Assembly (NCBI RefSeq): GCF_937881195.1
Contig: NZ_CALGFC010000072.1
Location: forward strand, 1 to 52,914
Length of the DNA: 52,914 nucleotides
DNA from: an uncultured Methanobrevibacter sp.
GTDB taxonomy: Archaea > Methanobacteriota > Methanobacteria > Methanobacteriales > Methanobacteriaceae
Reading direction: 5' to 3'
Both the position numbers and the translations under genes were made by a program. This document shows, piece by piece, positions 34,222 to 43,508 of this stretch; the first letter of the stretch is position 1, and each line of letters begins with the position of its first letter. Below the pieces are notes generated by a model. That model was not told the origin of the DNA. It saw only the letters and a list, made by a program, of their open reading frames with translations, and searched no databases.

Positions 34222-35835
34222 ATGGAAAAAGCATGTCGAATCATAATTAATGATATTATAAATGAAAAAATAGTTACAAGGCGTGATTTAGAAATAGCTA
34301 AAAGAAAGATCTGTAGAGATTTTGATCTTCCAAAATTTATGAGTAATACTGAGATATTAGATTGTGCAACAGAAGAAGAAAGAGAAATAGTTTCAAAAGT
34401 TCTTAGAAAAAAACCTACAAGAACAATATCAGGAGTTGCTATTGTTGCAGTTATGTGTCACCCCCATGAATGTCCTCATGGAAGATGTTTTTATTGTCCA
34501 GAAAGTGATGTTGCACCTCCAAGTTATACTGGAGAAGAACCAGCTGCACTAAGAGCTAGAATGTTTAAATTTCATCCCTATGAACAAACATATAACAGAC
34601 TCAAACAACTATCAACAGTCGGGCATCCAATAGATAAAGTAGAATTAATAATAATGGGCGGCACATTCCCTTCAAGAGATTCATCATATCAAGAATGGTT
34701 TATCTCACAATGTTTGAAAGCAATGAATGATTTTAGAGGTAGTTCTTATGAAGTTAAGACATATCCTCCAAATGATTATGTTTTACTTGAAGAAGTTCAA
34801 AAAGCAAATGAAAATGCTAAAGTCAGATGTATAGGAATGACATTTGAAACGAGACCTGATTTTTGTAAAATAGAAGATGTTGACAGAATGCTTAAAATGG
34901 GAGTTACAAGAGTAGAATTAGGGGTTCAAACATTATATGATGATATATATGAAAAAATGGAAAGAGGGCATACTATAAAAGATGTTATTGATGCAAACAA
35001 AATACTAAGAGATTCTGGAATTAAAGTAGCTATGCATCTTATGCCAGGATTGTTAAAAACTCCTGAAGAAGATTATGAAATGTTTAAAGAATTGTTTAAT
35101 AATTCAAATTTTAAACCAGATATGTTAAAAATTTACCCATGTCTAGTGACAAAAGGAAGTAAATTATATGACTTATGGAAAAAAGGAGAATATAATCCTT
35201 ATAATGATGAAGAAGCTGTAGAATTAATTGTTAAAATTAAGAAAATTCTTCCAAAATGGGTTAGGACAATGCGAATACAAAGAGATATTCCTGCAAAATT
35301 AATAGAAGCAGGAGTTAAAAAATCAAATCTTGGAGAGCTTGTTTATAACAAATTAGACGAAGAAGGATCAAAGTGTAAATGCATAAGATGTAGAGAATTA
35401 GGCCATATGCTAAACAAGTCAAATAATACTTTAAAATTAAACTATGATGATTTCAAACTGTTTGAAGAAAATTATGATGCAGTTGATGGTAAAGAAATTT
35501 TTTTATCTTATGAAGATAAAGATGAAAAAACAATTGCAGGATTCTTAAGATTAAGGTTCCCCTCTAATAAAGCACATAGAAAAGAAATTACCAAATCAAC
35601 AGCAATTGTTAGAGAACTCCACGTATATGGAAATATGTTAGAAATAGGTTCAAAAGGAAAAACAGTTGGACAACATACTGGCTTTGGGGAAAAATTACTT
35701 AAAAAAGCGGAAGAAATAGCTATTGATAACAATAAAGATAAAATGATAATAATTAGTGGTATTGGGGCCAGAAATTATTATCGTAAGTTCGGATATGAAA
35801 TAGAAGGCCCATATATGGCCAAAAAACTATTTTAA
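34222..35835 (+). CDS. elp3: tRNA uridine-34 modification enzyme Elp3
   Basis: A 537-residue radical SAM/acetyltransferase fusion that begins 5-carboxymethyl formation at the wobble uridine of tRNA. The radical SAM cluster is C84-x4-C89-x2-C92 in HECPHGRCFYCPESD, followed by EEPAALRARMFKFHPYEQ and VELGVQT. The C-terminal third is a GNAT domain, with TIAGFLRLRFPS, ELHVYG and the acetyl-CoA loop VGQHTGFGEKLLKKAE. Archaea carry Elp3 without the other Elongator subunits, and none is seen here. The length is typical. AAAGGAGAAAAGGT precedes the ATG. Confidence 0.95.
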   Translation: MEKACRIIINDIINEKIVTRRDLEIAKRKICRDFDLPKFMSNTEILDCATEEEREIVSKVLRKKPTRTISGVAIVAVMCHPHECPHGRCFYCPESDVAPPSYTGEEPAALRARMFKFHPYEQTYNRLKQLSTVGHPIDKVELIIMGGTFPSRDSSYQEWFISQCLKAMNDFRGSSYEVKTYPPNDYVLLEEVQKANENAKVRCIGMTFETRPDFCKIEDVDRMLKMGVTRVELGVQTLYDDIYEKMERGHTIKDVIDANKILRDSGIKVAMHLMPGLLKTPEEDYEMFKELFNNSNFKPDMLKIYPCLVTKGSKLYDLWKKGEYNPYNDEEAVELIVKIKKILPKWVRTMRIQRDIPAKLIEAGVKKSNLGELVYNKLDEEGSKCKCIRCRELGHMLNKSNNTLKLNYDDFKLFEENYDAVDGKEIFLSYEDKDEKTIAGFLRLRFPSNKAHRKEITKSTAIVRELHVYGNMLEIGSKGKTVGQHTGFGEKLLKKAEEIAIDNNKDKMIIISGIGARNYYRKFGYEIEGPYMAKKLF

Positions 35836-36034
35836 TCTATTAGCTATAAAAAAATATTAAATATATTACTTATATAAAAAAATATTAAATATCTTACTTA
35901 TAAAAAAATAACAAATAAAAAAAATTTAATAAATAAAAAATAAATATTCTAGTAACATTTAATCCATATATAATTTAATAAATAATAGATAAAAAATTAA
36001 ATAATTAGATATTAATTTAATAGAAGTGATAAAT

Positions 36035-36748
36035 ATGATGAAAATAAATTCTTCTGAAGAATTAGCTATTAAAATTGAACAAACAAATTTAGATAATCTT
36101 GCAAAGAAAGAAGACATAGAATATTTAGTAAAAAAAGCTAAAGAATATGGTTTTTGTGCAGTTGTTGTATCACCTTATTTTGTTGAATATGCAAAAGAAT
36201 TATTAAAAGATACTGAAATTAAAGTAGTTACAGTAATAGGATTTCCTTTAGGCTTTACAAGCCCTGAATCAAAACAAAAAGAAGCAGAAATTGCTGTAAA
36301 TTCTGGAGCAGACGAAATAGACATGGTTGTTAATATTCAAGCATTCAAAGCAGAAGATTATGACATAGTTTCTAAAGAAATTAAAATGGTGAGAGAAGTT
36401 ACTGAAGGAAAAATTCTTAAAGTGATTATAGAAGCCGAATATTTAAATGATGGAGAAATTATTAAAATTAGTGAAATAATCAAAGAAACAGGAGCAGATT
36501 ATATAAAAACATCAACTGGAATGAGTAGCCAAAGTCCAAAAGCAGCAAATATTGTTTTAATTAGGAAAATTGCCCCAAACATGAAAGTTAAAGCTTCTGG
36601 AGGAATTAAAGATTATAAAACTGCAATTAGACTAATAAGTTCAGGAGCTGAAAGAATTGGCACTTCTTCTGGAGATTTAATTATAGAAGAATATAAAAGA
36701 ATTTATGATAAACAACTCATGGATGGCCCAACTGGTTTCATGAAATAA
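36035..36748 (+). CDS. deoC: Deoxyribose-phosphate aldolase
   Basis: A 237-residue class I aldolase that splits deoxyribose 5-phosphate to acetaldehyde and glyceraldehyde 3-phosphate. Motifs are IEQTNLDNLA, VVTVIGFPLGFTSPESK, EIDMVVNIQAFK, KVIIEAEYL, the Schiff-base lysine in YIKTSTGMS, KVKASGGIKDYKTA and ERIGTSSG. The first conserved segment reads EQTNLD where bacterial enzymes often have DHTLL, a minor variation. ATG 36035 or 36038 follows AAGTGAT; an earlier GTG at 36026 overlaps that ribosome site and is unlikely. The gene is transcribed alone. Confidence 0.92.
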   Translation: MMKINSSEELAIKIEQTNLDNLAKKEDIEYLVKKAKEYGFCAVVVSPYFVEYAKELLKDTEIKVVTVIGFPLGFTSPESKQKEAEIAVNSGADEIDMVVNIQAFKAEDYDIVSKEIKMVREVTEGKILKVIIEAEYLNDGEIIKISEIIKETGADYIKTSTGMSSQSPKAANIVLIRKIAPNMKVKASGGIKDYKTAIRLISSGAERIGTSSGDLIIEEYKRIYDKQLMDGPTGFMK

Positions 36749-37073
36749 TTAATTATTATTAATATACTAAAAAGCATTTTGAGTATTATAATTTTATTAT
36801 TATAATATTCTACTTATAAAACTCAATTAAATTAAAAATTATCATCTCTGAGATTTACATGTTAAAATTTGCATATTATATATTTACATATTATATTTTT
36901 TATCCATATAATAAAATTTTTAATATAATAAAATATTAGTATAGATATTTTTAAGCGATATAATATCATTAAAGCATTCTTAGATTAATAAAATATTATT
37001 AAAAGAATATTTAGAGTAATGAAATATTATTAAAAGAATAATTAGTTTAATAAATATTTTTTATGTGATTAAA
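36749..37073. other. Intergenic region with a 31-bp duplication
   Basis: No gene is seen. AAATATTATTAAAAGAATA occurs at 36991 and 37022, 31 bp apart, just upstream of the next small gene. Confidence 0.4.
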
Positions 37074-37421
37074 ATGGTTAACCAAGAAAGAGAATATTTA
37101 ATAACTTTTAATAATTATTCTCTAGAAATGAAAATTTTAATAAATTTCAATGGACCAAGTAGAATTTATTTCACTAAATACCAAAAAATATTTGATAATG
37201 AAGAATGGTCCTCAATCGATTTAATAGAGGGAGATTTAATACCTCTTATTAATCAATTAGATGAGATTAATAGAACTAGTGAAATAAATGAATACGAAGA
37301 TTTTCGGGAAAAATTGAATAATATTTGGGAAAATTACCTTTTAGAAAGAGAATCTTTGAGGTTAGATATTAATCAAGAAAAAGATTTTGATAATGGAATT
37401 AAGATAAAAAGAACTAAATAA
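37074..37421 (+). CDS. Small hypothetical protein
   Basis: A 115-residue acidic, soluble protein with no signal peptide or membrane segment. It starts MVNQEREYLITFNNYSLEM and contains FNGPSRIYFTKYQKIF, then a helical charged second half (EDFREKLNNIWENYLLERESLRLD). I do not recognise a family. ATG 37074 follows GTGATTAAA; a GTG at 37065 overlaps this. It lies between deoC and another small unknown gene on the same strand. Confidence 0.5.
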   Translation: MVNQEREYLITFNNYSLEMKILINFNGPSRIYFTKYQKIFDNEEWSSIDLIEGDLIPLINQLDEINRTSEINEYEDFREKLNNIWENYLLERESLRLDINQEKDFDNGIKIKRTK

Positions 37422-37944
37422 ATACTATTTAAATACTATTAAATTAATTTAATTAATAATTTTAATATATTTTAATATATTTTAATTGTTTATTTACTGA
37501 TTTTCATACTAAATTATAATAATATGCCTTCCAATACCCTATTAATTAAATTTCTAATAGCTCTCCTTAAAAAATTTTAAATATACTTAAAAAATTTCTA
37601 ATAATTCCCTCCAAAAATAAATTTTTAATAATTTTTCTAATTAAAGAAATTTTGAATAATTCTTCTCCTTAAAGAAATTTTTAATAATTATATTTCTTAA
37701 TTTTATACATATTTTTAGAAGATTATTTTTATTTTATAAACTAACATTCTATTAAATATTTAATTTTATAATTTTATTAAAACAATGCAAAAAATATGAA
37801 TTAAATTAAAAAGAATTTATAAAAATAATTTCAAAATCAAACTAAGTAGTAAAATATTAACAAAATAAATTAATATCTGATAAATTATTATACTACTTAA
37901 AACAAATAATAATATTATATCATACTATATAAATTGGTGAAAAT
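37422..37944. other. Intergenic region with imperfect T-rich repeats
   Basis: About 520 bases without a gene. Around 37560-37700 a unit of about 30 bases resembling CTCCTTAAAGAAATTTTTAATAATT recurs four or five times imperfectly. The T-rich runs could end transcription of the preceding gene. Confidence 0.35.
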
Positions 37945-38196
37945 ATGAGTGACAAAGTAGGTAAAGGAAAAGTAATAGATTTAATGAATAACTACAATTT
38001 ATCTGATATAGTAGTAAAAGGGAAATTTTTTACAGCAAAATTAGATGATAAAAATGATTTTGATAAAATTAAAAAACTTGGAAAATTTGATGTGAAATTA
38101 AATAATGGGAGAATGATATTTGATTGTGAAATAGATAATCAAACTTTATCCGATGACGGATGTATTATTAGAGGTTATTTCGTAAAATTTGAATAA
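37945..38196 (+). CDS. Small hypothetical protein
   Basis: An 83-residue protein with beta-strand-like periodicity: GKVIDLMNNYNLSDIVVKGKFFTAKLDD, then GKFDVKLNNGRMIFDCEI and GCIIRGYFVKFE. No signal peptide or membrane segment is present. No family is recognised. The start is well supported by GGTGAAAAT-ATG, the same spacing as the histone gene, so it is probably expressed. It is flanked by large non-coding regions. Confidence 0.55.
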   Translation: MSDKVGKGKVIDLMNNYNLSDIVVKGKFFTAKLDDKNDFDKIKKLGKFDVKLNNGRMIFDCEIDNQTLSDDGCIIRGYFVKFE

Positions 38197-38420
38197 AAAT
38201 CAAAAACAATAATTTTTAATAATCTAAAATTTCCATTTAATTATTATTTTTATTTTTATATGATTATATCAATATTTAATATTTAATTTTTTTATTTTTA
38301 ATTTTACATAATAATATTAATCTTTTATTTTTACTATTTTCCATATTTAATTATTTTCCATATTTAATAAAAATCTTTTTTCAATTTTTAACTTTTAAGT
38401 TTATTCAGTAAAAATTCTCT

Positions 38421-38852
38421 CTACTTTACAACTTCCCAGTTTTCAATCTCGCCTTTTATGACCTTAAACATAGGATGAGGAACAAATTCTTTTTTCTTAT
38501 TCAGTTCTTCAAATCTTAAGTTGTCACGAGTTTTTAATTTTTTAAGTAGATGAGATCTTTCATATTCCATTTGTCCATTTGTTACAGATAGTATTATAGA
38601 TGAAAAACTCCAATTAATTCTTTTTCTGTCAAAATTATATCCTCTAATTATAGATTCTTCAAAAACGGAAGTTAGATATTGATTTATTGCATCTTGAGGA
38701 TTATTTACAAGTTTAAACCTTTCAAGCTGGGGATGATTAAGATAACCTTTTGTCTTACCTTCAAGAACATTTTTTGCTAGTAATGTTTCTCTCCACAAAG
38801 CTACAAGTCCTTTACTATCTAAATACTTTGGATGAATAGACCAAATTCTCAT
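38421..38852 (-). CDS. Pyrimidine dimer DNA glycosylase family protein
   Basis: A 143-residue protein of the T4 endonuclease V-like (Pyr_excise) family. The hallmark is the extreme N-terminus MRIWSIHPKYLDSKGLVALWRETLLA, with the Trp and the Arg-Glu of the helix. GYLNHPQLERFK and the C-terminal half LKTRDNLRFEEL follow. Characterised members excise UV-induced pyrimidine dimers; activity of this archaeal type is inferred. AAAGGTTGC precedes the ATG. It is a single gene near the tRNA pair. Confidence 0.8.
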   Translation of the reverse strand: MRIWSIHPKYLDSKGLVALWRETLLAKNVLEGKTKGYLNHPQLERFKLVNNPQDAINQYLTSVFEESIIRGYNFDRKRINWSFSSIILSVTNGQMEYERSHLLKKLKTRDNLRFEELNKKKEFVPHPMFKVIKGEIENWEVVK

Positions 38853-39119
38853 AAATATGCAACCTTTAATGAATTTTATAAGTTATTAACCATAAAGTAT
38901 ATATTTATTTCTCATAGTATAAAAAAAATATTGAAAGTATATAAAATAGATTTTTTGGTAGTAAATTCATTAAAATTAAAGGAATTAAAAGAATTTTTTA
39001 GGATATAAATATTATAAATATAAAATAAGATTAATATTGATCATATAAACTTATAAAAACAGTGCAAATATAAAAATAATCCAAAAAACAAATTATATTA
39101 AAAAATAAGTAAAAATAGT

Positions 39120-39195
<76 letters not shown>

Positions 39196-39198
39196 AAA

Positions 39199-39270
39199 TG
39201 GGCCGAGCGAGATTCGAACTCACGATCACCTCCATGTCAAGGAGGTATCATACCCCTAGACCACCGGCCC
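39199..39270 (-). tRNA. tRNA-Val (GAC)
   Basis: A 72-base cloverleaf with acceptor GGGCCGG paired to TCGGCCC and discriminator A. The anticodon arm CCTCC-TTGACAT-GGAGG gives anticodon GAC, reading GUC and GUU. The T-arm contains GAGTTCGAATCTC. CCA is not encoded. It is the first gene of a two-tRNA unit. Confidence 0.95.
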
Positions 39271-39298
39271 TATACCTTTCTAAGATTTAGTTTAATTC

Positions 39299-39314
39299 AT
39301 ATATAACCTTTTCT
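39299..39314 (-). promoter_or_regulatory. Archaeal TATA box and BRE of the tRNA unit
   Basis: On the minus strand AGAAAAGG (39314-39307) is followed by TTATATAT (39306-39299), a purine-rich BRE plus TATA box about 33 bases before tRNA-Val. Transcription would begin about seven bases before the tRNA. Confidence 0.7.
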
Positions 39315-39654
39315 ATTTTTTTGCGATATTTTATCAATAATATGAAAAAGTTTATTTTTTACATTTTGAAATTTTCGCTTGAAAGATTTTTATAAGTTTG
39401 CTAAACAGCAAAAAATCAAATTTCGATGAAATTTTAGATAATCCTTTCTAATATAGGTTACAGAATGGTGGTTATAAAGTGGTACACTCTATAAAAAAAT
39501 ACAAATAGTATTTATAAATATTTACAATGAAATATTTAAATTTTTATAAATTAAAGTATTATAAATTAAATTTTTATATAATTAATAATAAATAAAATTT
39601 TAAAATAAAATTTTAATATAAATTAAATTTAAAATTAGATAGTTAAAACCGTAT

Positions 39655-39690
39655 AATAAAAAAATAAATTGGCCAAAATCGGCCAATAGC
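39655..39690 (-). terminator. Hairpin with T-tract after the histone gene
   Basis: On the minus strand, 16 bases after the histone stop, TTGGCC-GATTTT-GGCCAA (39686-39669) forms a perfect 6-bp GC-rich stem and is followed by TTTATTTTTTTATT. This looks like an intrinsic terminator, a rare clear case in this genome. Confidence 0.65.
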
Positions 39691-39701
39691 AAAAAACTTC
39701 C

Positions 39702-39902
39702 TTATTTGATAGCTAATTTAATATCTTCAGCTTTCACAGTTTTCCTACCGGCATGGCGAGCGTAGCTAACAGCACTTTTAGCTAAAGCTTCACCTTGTTC
39801 TTCTAGTGCTTCTGCTAATGCAATTTTTGCGTCATCACTAATTCTTTGAGCACCGGCATTTTTTAATATACGACCTACAGGTGCGATTGGTAATTCACTC
39901 AT
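39702..39902 (-). CDS. Archaeal histone
   Basis: A 66-residue single histone fold that wraps DNA as dimers and longer stacks. Landmarks are ELPIAPVGRILKNAGAQRISDDAK, the central helix ALAEALEEQGEALAKSAVSYARHAGRKTV and KAEDIKLAI. No tails are present. Start GGAGGTGAAAAT-ATG is close to the ideal archaeal ribosome site. High expression is suggested by the strong ribosome site, the clear promoter and the hairpin terminator. Confidence 0.97.
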   Translation of the reverse strand: MSELPIAPVGRILKNAGAQRISDDAKIALAEALEEQGEALAKSAVSYARHAGRKTVKAEDIKLAIK

Positions 39903-39936
39903 ATTTTCACCTCCAATTTAAAGTTGTACTACTTAC

Positions 39937-39950
39937 TATATAAATCTATC
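39937..39950 (-). promoter_or_regulatory. TATA box of the histone gene
   Basis: The minus strand reads GATAGATTTATATA, with TTTATATA at 39944-39937, about 35 bases before the ATG. This places the transcription start roughly 10-12 bases before the start codon, leaving room for the GGAGGTG site. Confidence 0.6.
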
Positions 39951-40442
39951 GGTTATAAGTCATTAATATTAGATAATATTATAAAATTAATCATTTTTAA
40001 TTTAGGATTATACAATAAAAAAATAAAAATCCTAAAATCCAAAAACTAAAGATGTAATAAACTAAGATAAAAAAAATAGTTAATATAAAGAACAAAAAAT
40101 AATAAGAAAAATTTAACAATAATTATTAATTTCAAACAAAAAAGATTAAAATAATATTAAAAGACTAAAAAAGGAGTAATAGATTGTTAATAATTTTAAA
40201 AAATTATTTAAACAATAAAAATTAACATGCCAAAATAGAATAAATTTAAAATAGAATTTAAAGATTAAATAAAACTATTTAAAACAAAAAAACTATTTAA
40301 AATCAATGAATATTGTAAAAATAAAAAAGTTATTTGAAATTAACAAAAAAGATAAAGTTAATTAATTTAAAATAAAATTATGAAAAATAAAGAAGAAATA
40401 AATATAAAATTTTAATAAATATAAAATATTATTAATAAAGTA

Positions 40443-40506
40443 ATCAAATAGAAATATAAAAAGTCAAATAGAAATATAAAAAGTCAAATAGAAATATAAA
40501 AAGTCA
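40443..40506 (+). repeat. 20-bp tandem repeat, three copies, each with a TATA-like box
   Basis: GAAATATAAAAAGTCAAATA repeats with a 20-bp period from about 40443; the last copy runs into GTCATAAT. AAATATAAAAA in each unit looks like a TATA box. The copies lie about 42, 62 and 82 bases before the cofH ATG, so the core promoter itself appears to be triplicated. Confidence 0.8.
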
Positions 40507-40539
40507 TAATACAATTCTTATAAAAGTGGAACTGATGAT

Positions 40540-41646
40540 ATGCTAAATATAAGTGAAAAAACCAAAAAAATTTTAGAAAAAAGTATTGATGAGCCTTTAT
40601 CTTATGATGATGCATTATACTTGATGAATGTGAAGGGGCATGACATTAATGGTTTAATAGCTACTGCAGATTTAGTAAGAGATGAAATTGTTGGAAATAA
40701 TGTGACATTTATTAATAATTGGAATATAAATTTTACAAATATATGTTCTGGTACATGTGGATTCTGTGCATTTAAGAAAAATGATGGAGAAGATGATTCT
40801 TTCTTTATGAGTATTGATGAAATTGTAGATATAGCTAAAGAAGTTCATAAGAATGGTGCAACAGAACTATGTATCCAGGGAGGGTTGCATGAAAATGTAG
40901 ATGCTTATTTTTATGAGGATATTGTGAAAAATGTTAAATCAGAATGCCCTGATGTTCATCTACATGCATTTTCACCTATGGAAATATATTATGGATCAAA
41001 ACAAGCTGAACTTTCAGTAGATGAAACAATCAAAATGCTTAAAAAAGCAGGACTTGGAACCATAACTGGGACAGCAGCAGAAATATTAGATGATGATGTT
41101 AGAAAAGTAATATGTAATGGAAAACTAAGTGTAGCTGAGTGGGAAGATGTTGTAAAAACTGCACATAGAAATGGTATTAGAAGTACTTGTACTATGATGT
41201 ATGGCCATGTAGAAACACTTGAAGACAGAGTAAAACACATGGAAATACTTAGGAATATACAAAAAGAAACACATGGATTTACTGAATTTGTTCCACTTAC
41301 CTTTATGCATGAAAATACCCCAATATACCAAAGGGGAAAAGCTAGTCCTGGTGCAACAGGTGTAGAGGATCTTAAAGTTTATGCAATATCTAGATTAATG
41401 TTTAGAGACTTAATACCAAATATTCAGGTTTCATGGGTAAAATTAGGATTTAAATTTGCTCAAACATGCCTATTAGCTGGAGCTAATGATATGGGAGGAA
41501 CTCTTGGAGAAGAAAATATTTCTAAATCCGCTGGAGCATCATATGGAGTTAGTACTGAAATAGAAAATCTAAAATCAATTATAAAAGATATTGGAAGAAC
41601 ACCAGCAATTCGAGATACATTGTATGAAAACATAAAAGAAGTCTAA
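40540..41646 (+). CDS. cofH: FO synthase subunit 2, CofH
   Basis: A 368-residue radical SAM enzyme that joins tyrosine to the diaminouracil precursor in the synthesis of FO, the flavin-like core of coenzyme F420. The cluster motif is C69-x3-C73-x2-C76 in NICSGTCGFCAF. GATELCIQGGLHENVDAYFYEDI, LHAFSPMEI, GLGTITGTAAEILDDDVR and GANDMGGTLGEENISKSAGA are CofH-specific segments. The partner CofG is not in the window. GTGGAAC lies upstream of the ATG. F420 is the main hydride carrier of methanogenesis. Confidence 0.94.
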   Translation: MLNISEKTKKILEKSIDEPLSYDDALYLMNVKGHDINGLIATADLVRDEIVGNNVTFINNWNINFTNICSGTCGFCAFKKNDGEDDSFFMSIDEIVDIAKEVHKNGATELCIQGGLHENVDAYFYEDIVKNVKSECPDVHLHAFSPMEIYYGSKQAELSVDETIKMLKKAGLGTITGTAAEILDDDVRKVICNGKLSVAEWEDVVKTAHRNGIRSTCTMMYGHVETLEDRVKHMEILRNIQKETHGFTEFVPLTFMHENTPIYQRGKASPGATGVEDLKVYAISRLMFRDLIPNIQVSWVKLGFKFAQTCLLAGANDMGGTLGEENISKSAGASYGVSTEIENLKSIIKDIGRTPAIRDTLYENIKEV

Positions 41647-41653
41647 ACAAAAA

Positions 41654-41705
41654 TGAATTATAAATAAAACTGAATTATAAATAGAACTGAATTATAAATA
41701 AAAAT
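41654..41705. repeat. 17-bp tandem repeat, three copies
   Basis: TGAATTATAAATA begins at 41654, 41671 and 41688 (17-bp period). It is followed by an 11-bp AAAATATATTA-like repeat to about 41795. The region lies between convergent cofH and the MtaB-type gene, so it is not promoter DNA. Confidence 0.7.
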
Positions 41706-41882
41706 GGTATAATAAAATTCATATTAAAAAAAATAAATGTTAAAAATTATAATAAAATATATTAAAATATATTAAAATATATTTAAAATAAAGAAGATAT
41801 AATGAAATAAATTTATAAAAATATTAAATTTAGAGATTTATATTAAATTATATCATAAATATCAGAAACAAAAAATGTTTTA

Positions 41883-43184
41883 TTATAATTTAACTCCTTT
41901 TAAATAAGTACTAGTGGCTTCATAAATTTTAACATCCACAAATTTGCCAATTTCAACATCTTCAATAACAACAGGAACATATGAATCAGTTTTAGCTATG
42001 AAACCACCTTTAGAACCTTTTTCTACAACAAGTACTTTTTGTATAGATCCCACCAATTCTTTATTTTCGTATTCAGTGATTTCTGATTTAATATCTGTAA
42101 GATATTTTGAACGTTTTTTCATTACTTCATGAGGAATTTCATCAAGAACAGATGACGGAGCACCTTCCCTATGACGATACTTTGAAAGATGAATAAGCCC
42201 GGGTTTTAATTCTCTTAAAATTTCAGCGGTTTTTTTAAAATCTTCCTCTTTTTCAGTAGGATAACCTACAATTATATCTGTAGCTATAGTTAAATTAGGA
42301 ATTTCATTTTTAAAACGATTAACAATTTTAATATATTCTTTAACAGTGTGGCCTCTTCTCATATCCACTAATACAGAATCACTGCCCGATTGTATAGGAA
42401 TATGGATAAATTTATATACATTAGGATGTTTAAAAGCCTCAATTAAACTATCTAAATCATCCCCAATGTTATTAGGATGCATCATTCCTACACGAATTCT
42501 AAAATCATTATTAATTTCAGGATCATTAACAAGACCAGATACTTCTTTAATTAAATTAGATAATTTTTCATTAGTATCTTTTCCAAAAGCAGCAGTGTCT
42601 TGAGCAGTTAGTTGAATTTCAACACAACCATCTAATAAAGCACCTTTAGCTTCCTTTTTAATTTCAGAAATAGAGTAACTATTTAAAGTACCTCTAGCAA
42701 ATCTAGTACAACAATAGCTACAAGCCCCTAAACAACCCTCACAAATCTGAATTATATGAATAAGTTCATCAAAACGGATTTTTGGAATACCTACCTTAGT
42801 ATCTTTAGAAAACCCACACTCCCTACTTATTTCCCCATTTAATGTAGCTTTTACTACATTAGTAGTTTTATTAAGTTGATGAGGCCCAATCCATGAAGTA
42901 TCTGGAGCTATTTTATTCAATTTTTTTGGGTCAATTTCAACCATACACCCACTAACAATGACTTTTAGCTCGGGAAATTGATCTTTTAACTTTTGTATCC
43001 TATTAGTTACTTTATTTTCAGTAGGCTGCTTTACATAACATGTATTGATAATAGCTACATCAGCATCATCAATAGAATTTACAATTTCAAAATCATTTTC
43101 AACCAAATTCCCTGCCATTATTTGAGAATCTGCTTGATTAAATGTACAACCAAAAGTATCTATAAAAACCTTTGAAACTACCAT
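41883..43184 (-). CDS. tRNA t6A37 methylthiotransferase, archaeal MtaB (CDKAL1) type
   Basis: A 433-residue radical SAM enzyme that adds a methylthio group to t6A at position 37 of tRNAs. The MTTase domain has Cys13, Cys49 and Cys80 (FGCTFN, NTCYVK, SGCMVE). The radical SAM cluster is C151-x3-C155-x2-C158 (CLGACSYC). The C-terminal TRAM domain is visible in ELVGSIQKVLVVE through FVDVKIYEATSTYLKG. The archaeal/eukaryotic branch is inferred from the sequence style. GAGGATAAA precedes the ATG. Confidence 0.9.
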   Translation of the reverse strand: MVVSKVFIDTFGCTFNQADSQIMAGNLVENDFEIVNSIDDADVAIINTCYVKQPTENKVTNRIQKLKDQFPELKVIVSGCMVEIDPKKLNKIAPDTSWIGPHQLNKTTNVVKATLNGEISRECGFSKDTKVGIPKIRFDELIHIIQICEGCLGACSYCCTRFARGTLNSYSISEIKKEAKGALLDGCVEIQLTAQDTAAFGKDTNEKLSNLIKEVSGLVNDPEINNDFRIRVGMMHPNNIGDDLDSLIEAFKHPNVYKFIHIPIQSGSDSVLVDMRRGHTVKEYIKIVNRFKNEIPNLTIATDIIVGYPTEKEEDFKKTAEILRELKPGLIHLSKYRHREGAPSSVLDEIPHEVMKKRSKYLTDIKSEITEYENKELVGSIQKVLVVEKGSKGGFIAKTDSYVPVVIEDVEIGKFVDVKIYEATSTYLKGVKL

Positions 43185-43387
43185 TTTATCCTCTAAAATA
43201 TCAAATAATAAGATAATTAATTTTAAATTTACATTAGTCTAATATTTATTACAAAATTTTATATAAAAAACAAATTTTATCAAATTCTTATTATATATCC
43301 ATATAAAAAATTAAAAAATAGAAAAATATAATAAAATTAGAAGAAGTTTAATACAATTAAATAATTAATAATCCTCATAAAAAAATA

Positions 43388-43448
43388 TATTTTAATAAGA
43401 ATATTTTAATAAGAATATTTTAATAATAATATTTTAATAATAATATTA
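43388..43448. repeat. 14-bp tandem repeat, five starts in register
   Basis: TATTTTAAT begins at 43388, 43402, 43116+300 (43416) and 43430, and a shortened copy at 43444, exactly 14 bp apart. The array lies about 200 bases upstream of the MtaB-type gene and 60 bases past the stop of the zinc-finger gene. Confidence 0.75.
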
Positions 43449-43508
43449 TAACTATAAAGAAATCTATTCTTAAATAAATAAAGAAATAATAATAAATTAT
43501 AAATAGAT

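Larger units (their letters stand above)
39271..39701. other. Intergenic region between the tRNA unit and histone
   Basis: The region carries the tRNA promoter at one end and the histone terminator at the other. The stretch 39360-39490 is less A/T-rich than its surroundings but shows no recognisable RNA or open frame. Confidence 0.35.
39903..40539. other. Divergent intergenic region before cofH
   Basis: About 640 bases between the histone (minus) and cofH (plus). It holds the histone promoter on the left and a three-copy 20-bp repeat on the right. The middle is A-rich with no gene seen. Confidence 0.4.

Noticed and set aside
39401..39530. Possible small RNA between tRNA-Val and the histone
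   Set aside because: A CGATGAA string resembles a C box, but no D box or matching guide arrangement is found, and no folded structure is evident.
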